From contig NW_019091396.1 of NCBI RefSeq assembly GCF_001949145.1, positions 1,763,615 through 1,827,614 of the forward strand: a stretch of DNA of 64,000 bases. The letters run 5' to 3'. The position numbers were made by a program, and so were the translations under genes. Below the pieces are notes generated by a model. The model did no database searches and was not told the origin of the DNA. It saw nothing but the letters and a program-made list of their open reading frames with translations. Every line of letters starts with the position of its first letter. Within the stretch, counting starts at the first letter, position 1. Source of the stretch: Acanthaster planci. Taxonomy: Eukaryota > Echinodermata > Asteroidea > Valvatida > Acanthasteridae. This document shows positions 34,396 through 45,802 of this stretch, one piece after another.

Positions 34396-35454
34396 AGCTG
34401 AATGTTTTGATTCTTTTTTTTTGGCTTCCATTTGCCGTTGCTGTAGTTGCTGTTATCTTTTTCTGAGTCACTCTCCCATCATCATTTAACCACCCTGTAG
34501 TAGGAGGAAGTGGCTCATTTAATCATTCTGTTCATAAATTTTTCTTATTTTCCTTGTCCAACATAGTTATTAATCCAATGATCTTATTCAATTCTTATTC
34601 CAATGATCTTATTCCAAGTTGCCAAGTTGGGTGGCCAGTCAGTTTACTCAGGGATTGAAGACTGTGATCTAGAATTACATGTAAACTGGTAGTATGGTGA
34701 TTTTAAAAAAGAGGCAATGCTTAAAATGGCATTTGAGCAAGGGGTTAGTGATGAAGAGAGGTTTTGTAGGGGACAGTAGTTATTCAGCTACTCATGATGT
34801 TGTTCCAATGGATCAACAGAAGGTTGAGGGAGTGCTATGTCTCGTTTAGCCATGTCCTCCCCTGTGCTGTTTTATGTAGACGTAGCAACACCAACTTTTC
34901 AGGGGAGGTTCGATTGAATGCCAAGAAACCAGAACATCCTGTCTGCTGTCTCCTGCACTCACGTCAAGGATCTTACCAATTAAGTTAGTGACGTTTGTCC
35001 CAGTGAGCCAAATCCAGCGCAACCTGTCCTGCTGTGATCCCAGCAGAGTGCAACTGCGCAGACTGGGTAAACGACCCGCCCTGTCAGAAGTCAGAAGATA
35101 GTCTGAAGGAGTGTGGACGACAGGTCCTCGTGGCACTGCTGGCGTCAGGGAAATGTTTGTCTCCGGAGAAGCCACTGAAGCCTGCATGTTCAAAAGAAAT
35201 CTTAGTTTATTCTGTGAACAAGCCATCAAAGTATTGCAACTCATGTATGGTTCTTTTCAGTGAGTGCACTTTCTGAAGTTAGATTGCAGTTCACAGAAGA
35301 TAAGAACCATTACAAATGCAAGCGTTGTTTTTTAGTGTCTGTCTTGGAATCAAAGATTATTACCTTGTACCTGTCAAAGTCTTGAAAGTGAAGGTTTTGA
35401 GAAGTGGTGAAAGTTACTGAAAGCACTTTCAGGGCCCCAACCCACTTAAAACCC
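34396..35454. other. Upstream region of pLGIC copy B
   Basis: Putative promoter and 5' UTR. A possible splice acceptor (GCACTTTCAG) lies 23 bases before the copy B ATG, so a 5' exon could exist. The open frames at 34794-35276 on both strands have no recognised product. Confidence 0.35.
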
Positions 35455-38400
35455 ATGGATCAGAGTCTGAAACCATTGGTACCCCCGTCGTCTGGGGTTC
35501 CGGCGCAGGAATCGGGATGCAGCAACAAGGTCTTGGAGAGCCTGGACCGACTCGAAGGAACCCTGAAGGAGATAGAAAAGACTTGCCAGAGCAAAGATGC
35601 TGAGGTCTGGCACAAGCCTCGCAAGGACGGCAGAAAGGTTAGTAAGTTCTAAAATTTTGAAAACAGCTTGTCACTTCCTTTCTTTCCTTTTAACTCCTTC
35701 CAATTTTTCCCAGGGTTCTGCCAAAACTTATGACAAGTTAATCAGGAAGGTTTTTTTATTTAAAAGTGGATTCTGATGTGCATGATTACTTCAATACTGG
35801 CCCCTTCATAGTCAAATATTTAGACTTGTATAATCACAGTCATGGTTGACACCATACACAAACCCCTCACCAGATATTTGATAACTTCAGTGTTTGAGCA
35901 CAGAGAGATCTTGTATATTCCAAACTAACTTCAGGGGGAGGTTACAGATGTAAGAACAGTGTAGTTGTCAAGCAAGAATAACTATCAAGTGTGAAACTTC
36001 AAGTTTATGTCACTTATACCTAATATACTCAAACAGCAATGTTTCACAAAATCCTCACATCACTCTGTGACTTATGTTGTGGCCTCGAGTGCTTGAACCA
36101 TTTTATTTTTTTTCTAGGTCGATTTTTAATTGGAACATGTCCTATAGGCTGCTCTTTAAGTTAACCCTCTAGACAGCATGACACATGCATGTCTTCAGGA
36201 AGTTCCATTATCCAACCCTGTCCCAATATAATACGGGCTTAGTGTACTGATGAAACTGCTCAGTTTGGCTTGGAGAAAAAAATGCATGCTTTAGTTTTGA
36301 ATCAGGCCCATAAATAAGTTAGAAGAATCGCAATAGTGTTCATTTCTGCAAATGATTATTTCAGACGAATTAAATTGAACATGATTACTGCAGTATCAGG
36401 TCCAGAATGTAACAAGGTGTTGAAACCATTAAGCGTAAGATTTTGATGACACTTTCACACTATCGCATTCCAGCTCAAAAGTGAAAAGTGTTGTGAGAGG
36501 ATGATGGTCTGTGAGTCACTGCAACCACTCCCTTAATCTGCCCTCATGAGAACTTTGAGAATCATATTTTTGAGAGAAAAAAAAAAAGAAAGCAGCAGGG
36601 CACATGACATTTCCAATTTTTTTTGGGGGGGGGGTAGGAAGCAATATACTTATTTCATCTATTCTACTTAGAACAGATCGTGGAAATGCTGCTAACTTTT
36701 CTAATTGTCTCCCAGATCTATGCCCGTGTCCGCTGCAATGTAATCCGTGTTGGTGAGATCGACACAGTCAAGCAGGAGTTCTCGGCTGAGATCTACCTTG
36801 CCGTGACCTGGAAAGAGCCATCAGTCAAGGGCTTGACAAGGGAGGTAAGATGCTGGACAAGCAAAGGGGAGGTCGGTCTTCGGTGCATTAACATGTATTC
36901 TGCCATCCTTCATTACAGGATACTTCAGTTCTTTGGGGTCCCAAGCCACATGCACATACAAGATGGGGGAGGGGCATTTGGGACAGCAATTTTAAGAGCA
37001 AAACCACTAAACTGGTAGAAGAAAAACCATTATGATGAAAATGCAGCCAGACCTCAGATTCAGGAATTCTTGCGTTTTGCATGAAAGCATGGTGCCACGT
37101 CATCATCATCTCAACAGTCATGATCACCAGATAAGTCTTGACTGATCAATGGCATGTATGGTACCAGTACATACGTCTTCACAATTTTGTTTCCAATGTT
37201 CAGTTATTTTGCAACCCCTCCCCTTTTTTATGGGAGGGGGGCATGACGGGATTAAGATCCCATCACCCCTTTCCCAGATCACTGTTGTTGGTTTTCAGGA
37301 ATAAAAAGGTCTAACAGCAGGGAAAGAGTTAACTTACAAAAATATGATTCAATAGAACATCAAAATACAAATTAAAGGACTCTACAGAAACTAATATACA
37401 TGTACATTTTAATTGAAACAATCTACACGTGGGGCGTGCTGGATAAAGGATAAAAGTAAACATGAACATGTATGGGAAGTTCAAACATAGCAAAATAATA
37501 CAAGCAGATAACACACATGGATAAAAAGCATTCAGAAGATAAATTGATCATTTTAGAGTTGTTGTGGTTATTCATTTTGCTAAGGATGTGGACTGGGAGG
37601 AGCAGTGGAACCCATGTGTGTATTTCTTCAATGCCATGAGCATCGACAAGATGGTGTGCAAACACAATGTCATCTACCCCGAGGGGGAGCCAGATGGAAT
37701 CCCAGATGCCCAGGTGTCATACCGGATGAAGGCCACCTTCAAGGCTAGCATGAAACTACATGACTTTCCCTTTGATCAACAGGTATGGAATCAGTTCAAA
37801 AATCTTCAGACTCTTGATATGCTTCAAAAAGTCCAAAGACTTTGAAGGCACTTTCTGTATAAGCTGTAGAAATGATGACCTATCAACTCGAGATTTTTCC
37901 GCATTTAGTAACCTGTGGCGTTCAATGTGAATGAAAGGATCTTTATCTGTGCTGTGCGATACAATGAAAAATGGTGAGGTGCAAGCTAGTGTGCTGTTCT
38001 CTCAGTGGAAGACTGATGACAATTCTCATACCTTTGAGAAAGATTTCACCATTGAATATTGATTAAACCACTTTATATTTTTATTTATTTATTTGTTCTT
38101 CAAGGAACTGACCATCAAGTTAATGTCAGACTGGCCTTTTACTGATGTGGAGTTTGTCAAGGACATGAATATCAAAGATTCCATTCGATTGGACACATTC
38201 ACTGGTAAGTCCAAGTTCAGTGGTTTGCACAAGGTCTGTAATCTAGACATAACATTAATCTATAAACATATTATATTCTTCTCAGCTCAGAATCCAGTTC
38301 TCACAAAAGTAATGTGGAGGGCTTGACATTTTGATCCTAGGGAAATCTTTCTCAAAGGCAAAATGACAACTAAACAGAGATAAACAAGCAAAAAAGGAGG

Positions 38401-41400
38401 GGTTGATAAAGCTTTCTCATCTCCCCCTTCCATTTGTCCTTCTGAAGTTCAGATTCCTCACTTGCTCGTCTTTGTCCAGTTGTCATTTGCCTTTAAGAAA
38501 GATTGTGTTAGGATTGAAATGTCAGACCCTCTTATTTGTTGGATTTGTATTTTAGGTCCTTGTAGTCAGCAAGCAGTTCGTGGCAGTTTTTGTTTTACAT
38601 GTTCTTGAAAAAGCAACATACAAATAGATTTACAACTTACTGCATTGCTGCTGTAGTTGAGTGGTATCAATGTTGGTAAATTAATTTAGCAAACACACTG
38701 ATCTTTTGGTTGTACAGAAAGTACTTGATTGCACTCGGCCATATCTAGTAGAACTTTTTGTTTTTGTGAGAGATGTACATGCCGTGAGCATTAGTTCATC
38801 CTGGTTGTTTTGTTTAGTCCATAGTTCAAGTACATGTAGATATCCCAAGGCTTTTTGCAAATTGCAAAGTTGATTCAGCATGTCAGAATATACTATATTC
38901 TTCAGTAACTTCCCACAGATCCTCTACCTTGGCATTTTAGAGTTGCTATGGGCTACAGTTAATGTCACTTGGCAGTGTGGCACCATTGATAACTTAGTTT
39001 TGATGCCTGCAAAGCAGTTTGCTCAAGTTTTTAAACATTCTTTCAACTCTTTAAAGATGGGACAAAACCCCATCATATCTTGCTCAATCTTTTCAAGATG
39101 TGGCCTTGTACAAGGGAGTGTTGACCAATTGTAGCAGCAATTGTTCAACAAGTAATTTTGTCTTTTACAAATTTGTACATCTGTAAAGGGTTCTTTATGT
39201 GGTATGTGAATTTCTGTACACACATTATCACCAAATGGTGATCTGAAGCACAAAACTGGACTGATGTGATGAATATTTCTGTCCGTCTTTCAGCTGATGA
39301 GGAGTGGGTGTTGAGTAAGCATGTCGTTGCCCAGCCAGTCCTGGAAGACAAGGCCAAGACGGGCTCGCACCGGCAGTATCCTCTCTATTACCTCTCTATG
39401 CACGTCAGGCGTAAGAGCGGCTTCTATCTCTGGAACGTGGCACTCATTCTTGTGAGTATATCATTCTCAGAATTCTATTTGCTCCCACGTACTTGAATAG
39501 TTGGACTGACCCCTCAAATCTGCACATTGTCTCTCTCTGTAAGGGTAGATCCAGGAATTTTTCCAAGGGGAGTCAGGCCCGTCAGATATTTAAAAATGTC
39601 TGATCATAGTGGGCAGGCCAACACATGGGTAATGCCTTACATTGTTATTGATGCACCTTCATAGATGTAGGATGCCATCTTATTTTTTTATAACTAAACT
39701 TTTTTGTATTTGGTATTTTTCATTATTTTTTATTTTACGTTGTGTTTCTGTGTCAGAGCAGGAGGGGAAGATAGGACTTTTGAGCACATTTTGACTCATT
39801 TTGGAGAGAGTAGCAAAGGATGGCGGGATGAGTGGTAATGCAGTTGGATTCACAGCTGTATTCATGTAACACTTTGACCACGACTTGTGGTAACTTATGC
39901 TTTTCCAAGACTGTTTTTACTGGTTGCTTGGTGACACTCAGACACCACACCCCAAACATGACATTTTGGCACAGGAGCTACATTGAAGGTGATGGTGAAG
40001 ACGTGTATCAGTCCACCTGGGCTGTTTCCTGTTCAGTCTAGGTCTAAATATAGCCACTCACATCCGGAGGAGATAGGAATTTTAATAGCAACAACTGCCA
40101 CCAGTCTGTTAACAGTTCATTTCCGTGTCGGTGAGGTGACAATACTCAAACTTTGTGTACACGTACGTTGAATCCAAATCCGGTGATGTCGAGTCTCTCT
40201 GAGTCATGATGCCTTGAGGGTTATTGCACAACTGATTCCATTCCCCATGACATTTTGTGAAGAAAAAACAGTGCCAGTGATATTTTTGTTCAATCTGGAG
40301 ATTCGAAACTTTTTTAAAAATGTGGACGTTTGGCCTTTTTCACGTCCTCCAAGTTTTAAAAGCTTTTTCAAGTCTTCACCCCGTGTGACATTTGTAGACC
40401 TTACATGTAAGTGAGAACACCTACTGAAGAAGGTTTCAGTATTTTTGATCACCTGCTTCTCAATTAAATTTTTATTCGATGACCACCAACAGTGTTAGAA
40501 ATTATCGTAAGAGTAAAGAAGAAATCACCTTTAAAATGGCTCCAATTTCAGAACTTTGAAACTACTGTATAACAGTCATTCATGGAACATTTCAAAAGTG
40601 AATTTACAAGTTTCTGTTGCACTCAGAATTCATGATTCACTAGTATTCTTTTGATTTTCTGTAGCCTCTCTTTAAAACTAATGTCTCAGTAGGTTTTAAG
40701 TGTTAGTCAGGATTGGGGAAAGGTTCAGCACCTCTTAACAGCAGATTGATAAACCATCAACAATAGAAGGGGGAAAATATTTTTCACAAAATGTAGTGAT
40801 TTTCATCCCCTTCTCTCCTCTCATGTCATTTTTTCTTTTTATTGCCCCAAGGGGTGGGCAAGTGGCCCCTTGCCTTCCTTGTGACACTTAAGGACGAATC
40901 CAGTGATGGCCATGACACCCTCAGATGGAGTCAAAAATGTTGTTTGAAAATGAGAGGCGAATTGTTTGGTCTGTTTTGTTTCCTGTCCTTTAAAAGTGTG
41001 TAAACCTCCACAATGAAGTCTCACCTCTCAGAAGGGCCATAAAAGGTTACATGAAAAAAAGTCGAATTTTTGGGCTCCCTGAAAAACAAATTTGCTCTTT
41101 CCTCCCGAAAATTTGGTTCCGGATCTGTCCTTGGCAGTACCTGTGTTTTCAGGGTTATGCTTGTAATCAGATTAAATGAATTTTTGAACTGTCCTCTTTT
41201 TTTGGCAGATGCTGATTCTGATGCTGTGCTTCACATGCTTCGCAGTCAGTCCTGAAGAGCCAGCAGATAGACTGAGTGTAACAGTGACTCTGCTGCTCAC
41301 TGCCATAGCCTTCAAGTACGTGGTCTCACAGAGCCTGCCAACCATCTCATATCTTACACTACTGGTAAGGAGATAGATGAATAGATACATGAAGGTACAA

Positions 41401-44400
41401 GTTATTAGTTGTAGTGTAAGAGTTGTAGGTATGAAAGTGACATGTCGCAAACTGTTGAAGGTATGAGCACATTCTGTCACCTTGTTGTGCATCAAGATCA
41501 ACGGTGCATCTTTACTAAAGGTAGTGGGGGGGGGAAGTGGAACCATTCCCCTCCTCTAAATACAAAGAGCAAGTAGGTAGTTTTGGTGCTATTTAATTTT
41601 TTCCCCCAAATGTGTTCAAATGCCTCCCAAATTTAATAGCCCAGACCTCAGAAAAAACCATAAATATTACATGTTGAAATTATTAAACTGTTTATAGCCC
41701 CCACCCAAAAATGTTTTAACCCCACGTAAAAAATTTGACTATGCCGTTGGTCAAGACAAAGCCTCCCTCATGTTATGGTTCAACCGGAAAATAGAAGGGC
41801 CATCACTTCTTTTCACATTGTCGTTTTCCACATGAGGCCAGCTGAGAGCAAAATGGCAACAAATATTGTAGATTAACATGGACTCCTGTTTAACCTCAGT
41901 AGGCCTAATTTGTAGTGGTCTTCAACCTTGGGCGTCTCCAGGATTAGGTGTGGGGGGGCAAAGCACAATTTTCCAAGGAATGGAATTTTTTTGGGAGGGG
42001 GGAAGCATTCAACATCGATGAACCGATACAGAATTAACAGTGGAAGGAGGTCCAATTCAACTTTGATTTCTTCAAATTGGTAACTTTCATCCTCTGTGAT
42101 TTCTTTTTTCATTCTTTTGTTTTTTCTTCTGAGGGAAAACAAGGGACCCTTTTGCCCTTCCTCCCTTGTCTCTGTCTATGTACTGGTGAATCAAGTCATT
42201 ATGGCATGCTTCTCCATTCAGGGGATATGTGTGACTACAGAAGAGATGTTGGGGTGTGATACACTCTCACTGCTTATGTTCTCTATTTTGTAAAGTATTT
42301 GTCTCTTCTCATTTCAATTTCATCCACCAAGACCACCATGAACCTCACCAAAAATTGTTTGACATCCACTTTACATAACCACTTGTTTTATGTGATCAGT
42401 TTGGTTCTGGTGTGACAATATCCAGTCATATCAATGGTCATGGATGCTCGGCTTTTGTGAATCATTAAATGCTTACGTCTTAAACTGCCCTCAACTTTTG
42501 ACTGTTAAACAGGACAAGTATGTGCTGTGCGGGCTGATCCTGCAGTGTCTGATTGTCAGCCAGAATGCTGTGGCCTCACTGTTTGATCCCCAAGATCTTG
42601 CTCTCTTTGACATCATCTCCATCTGCGTACTGGCTACCCTGGTGCTGCTGGTGCAAATTATATTTATACTTGCCAGTGCTGTGAAGGTATGTGCCTGCTT
42701 TACTGGTTTAGGTAATTTGTACCAACTGAGGGCGCTGTCACCACAAATGCTGTTCATCTATTTCCTGTTCATTATTCTTTTTGGCAAAATTTTCTGCAAA
42801 ATCACGTCTGTTGAAGAAGCTTAGCCATCATGTTGAGGTTACCATCTGTTTTTTGAAGTGTATATGTAACTGCTTGATTCAGATGGGATACAACCTCCTA
42901 AGCCCCCCAGGTTTTGAATTTTTCACGGTGGCAGTTGACAAAATTTCAAGAACAATATGTTGGGGTCATATTTCTTCCATGCATGGTTTGTCAGATCTTT
43001 GGGGCCACAGTCAGCCCAATTTAAGTTTTTGTACCAACGCCTGTGACTACTAGCAATACCACTTTGAGGTCAAAGAGCATGATTTTGTTCACCAGTTTCT
43101 ATTTGTTTAAAACCCAAAAAACCTGACCCCATAGGCAGTACAGTCAATGAAGAACTGTGAATGCATTTTTATTGAAACCTTCTACAACAAGAATGCCCCC
43201 AAATGTTACCACTGTATACTTTGCACATTGACAGAAGGACGCTACGGTTGGTAGATTCAGTACAAAGGGGGGGGGGGTTATGGGTGACCTTTTAAACCTA
43301 TTCCAAGGACAGAGGTGTCGTTGAATTTAATGTGATTTCCCCTTGCTTGCTGGTAGAACCACCCACTTGTCAAAACTAGTATTAGGGATTTTACAAAAAT
43401 TCATATAGAAAAAAATTTTGTTTGGTGTTTCTCTTTACAGTCAAGAAGAGTTACCAGCAAGCTTCAGAAGCACACCAAACAGTATACAGTGAGTAGGATT
43501 TCTCACAGGTTTACACTGGATCAAACCCATTTCTTGGTCCCATAATGACCCCTTCTAGATTGTACTGGCGATGTGCTTAAAATTTGAAATAAACGGTGAA
43601 TATTTCACCGTCCTCTAGAGAAAACATGTTAATCTGGACTTCAGTGACAAATATTGTCCAGTTAATTTCAAAAGATGTACATGTACTCATCTCATTGTGT
43701 TCATCAGATAAACTTAATCTTTCAGAATACTTTAACAACAAGGCACCTGTTTGCTGGAGAAGATTCATAAATAATTTGAAAAGCATGCTTACTAAACACT
43801 AAAATGCATTGTACACTATGATATGCAATGACATAAAAGTATTTATTTCCAGTTTTGTTGTATTTGTCTGCTCCCATTCTGTACAGTTTGTTTTTATTTC
43901 ATATAAATTGTTAACTTTTGCTTGTTTCTGCAAAGTGCCTTGAACACCTTTATGGTGGCTATGTTCTGCACTATATAAATGTCCATTATTATAACGGTTC
44001 ATTATTACAGTTAAAATGTGACCTCTAATTATTTCGAGAAAAGCTTCTTGAAACAGGTCTGAATTTAAAAGTAAAACAGAAAAGGAGACAGGTTGAGCAC
44101 TTGCCATGTTGCTGGGCATCTGACTCCAAACAATTTTGAATTCATGTGCCTTAATTGTTGATGGTATGCATCCACGTTGAGCTCTTAAAGATGGTCTGGT
44201 GCACTGATGCGATATGTTGGCAAAGCAGGAAGCCGTTGCTGCATGTACATAGCAAAGTACCCTCTTTTGTTTATTGTTGGAGTTGTCAACTCCTATTCTT
44301 TCCTCTCGCAGGAACTCTGCGACCAAATCAACCAGAGCTGGCAGGCTCGCCAGCAGCAGCTTAAGGACCGTGAGAAGGAGAAGAATGAGCAGTACACCGG

Positions 44401-45802
44401 GGAGAAATTGCCGGCGCCCACCATGGAGCAGGTACAGCGCACATCCCCTGACCCACTGCCTCCGAAGGGCATAGTCAAGAGGAAAAGTCGCAGACTCAAG
44501 AAAAATAGTGGAAGTTTGAGCTTTGGGGAGGGAGAAAATGGGGTGGAGCTTCTTTCTGTAAAGGTGGGGACCACCTTTTTTTGAAAGAAAAAAAAAGTGA
44601 TCCTCGTTATCACCATGAAAATTCATCTGTGTTGGTGTTGATGGAATTTCTCAGGTGTTGTGAATAAAGGTTAAACCATGAATTCTCAATGGGCAATTTT
44701 TTTTTTTATTCGAAAGGGGTAGTGTAAAGTATCGTCACTGAGAAAGTCTTCCTCAGGTTCTTCAAAGCTTTTGAAAGTTAATAGCTCCAATGGTTTCTCT
44801 TCTCTATTGGTTTTTGAAGGAATTTGGAGTCTGACAGAATTAGGTAGATTGAATCTTTATAATTATTTCAGGTGTCAATATACAATTTATTTGAGTAATT
44901 GAGGGACAGTGGTGGCTACCTACATATAGATTGTCTGCACTGGGTGCATTAGGTGGATTTGGCTTGGAATGGAAGTGGATCGCGAACAAGCCAAACCGAG
45001 TGGACAGCAACTTGAAGATAATGCCTTTTGGCTCAAGATGCTTGACAACTGAAGAATTCCCACTATTTCAGACTGCTAAAAAAATTTTGCCCCTCAGCCA
45101 CAGACCTGTCTAGGGACACTTCCATTAAAAACTTCACAGCCAATCAGGATTGAGAATTACTCTCATGTGAGAGTAGTTCTGGAAGTTGAACGAAGCCACC
45201 GCCCATATACATGTAGTTGGTGTAATTACATATGGCCGGTCACCTCTGGTGTTAAGTTGATGTTCTTACCAGCAGCAGTAGGTATCTACTGCCTTATGCA
45301 CAAACCTTCATCAAGGATAGTCTATCATCACTGATTCTGTCAATGGACAATTGAAATAACAAAAGACCATGACCATAATGGATGAAGTGAATGTCCTTGC
45401 CAGCTGCAGTAGGTACTGCCTTATGCACACATGTGAAGCACGATATGGGGCCTGGGGCCGAGGGAACCCTCCCTGCCTTTGTGTTGGTCATTGTTTGATT
45501 GGAATCTCAGGAATTCTTTACAGACTTCTGGGGGGGGGATGTGCTAGGTAACAATAATCTAGAGGGATTGGACATGGGGGGGTACCCCTCGGCCCCATTT
45601 TGTGCTGGGCATACATGCACAAACCTTGATCAAGGATAGTCTGTCAATGGACAATTTAAATAACAAATGACAATGCACCCCAATGGTGAAGTGAACCATG
45701 TACTCTTTAATGGTCTCTTTTGTGTTTCATTTTATTCTTTCTTTCCAGACAGATATGACCTTGTTTGTGGGGGACATCCCAGCTCAGTCCAGTAATCTTT
45801 AA
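35455..45802 (+). CDS. Cys-less pentameric ligand-gated ion channel subunit, copy B (ten exons)
   Basis: Paralogue of copy A, 7.7 kb downstream on the same strand. Exons: 35455-35637, 36716-36844, 37585-37782, 38105-38204, 39294-39451, 41209-41364, 42513-42686, 43441-43488, 44312-44563, 45749-45802; 483 residues. Exons 2-6 and 8 have exactly the lengths of copy A, and all shared phases agree. The first 61 residues are charged, without a signal peptide. FPFDQQ (165-170) is the Pro-loop; the cysteine positions hold Ala158 and Leu172. M1 is followed by SPEEPADRLSV, so M2 has Asp -1', Arg 0', Ser 2', Thr 6', Leu 9'. LPTISYLTLLDKY leads into M3, and M4 ends at KSRR. A ~117-residue basic, Gln/Lys-rich tail follows, perhaps partly helical. 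The last exon is a choice: reading through its donor stops at 44584 instead. The gating ligand cannot be told from sequence. Confidence 0.88.
37200..37280. repeat. C/G-homopolymer inverted stretch in pLGIC copy B intron
   Basis: CCCCTCCCC followed by TTTTTTATGGGAGGGGGG makes a short hairpin, then GATTAAGATCCCATC. Similar C/G-tract hairpins recur across the window (8838, 41525, 43265). It is low-complexity sequence. Confidence 0.35.
44663..44668 (+). terminator. Possible intronic polyadenylation signal of pLGIC copy B
   Basis: AATAAA lies 79 bases after the stop (TGA 44582-44584) reached if exon 9 is not spliced. It would allow a shorter isoform ending in VKVGTTFF instead of the spliced tail. 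A second signal, AATAAA at 47056-47061, suits the long isoform. Confidence 0.35.
45265..45700. repeat. Direct repeats and a family B copy in the last intron of pLGIC copy B
   Basis: The block CACAAACCTT(C/G)ATCAAGGATAGTCT...CTGTCAATGGACAATT occurs at about 45299-45360 and again at about 45618-45665. A family B repeat (about 45425-45615) lies between. AGCAGTAGGTA...CTGCCTTATGCACA is also duplicated (45270-45302 and 45405-45430). This looks like an insertion flanked by duplicated intron sequence. Confidence 0.55.

Noticed and set aside
35404-35454. GTG-initiated extension of pLGIC copy B
   Set aside because: A non-ATG start is unlikely. The stretch contains a possible splice acceptor and is probably 5' UTR or intron.
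37906-38000. Possible extra exon of pLGIC copy B after exon 3
   Set aside because: A short readable stretch (PVAFNVNE) appeared, but it has no acceptor in the right phase, and copy A goes directly from exon 3 to the LTIKLMSDW exon.
43799-44626. 275-codon minus-strand open frame
   Set aside because: It is antisense to exon 9 of pLGIC copy B, has no recognisable domain, and reads through intron sequence. The plus-strand frame has splice borders and paralogue support.
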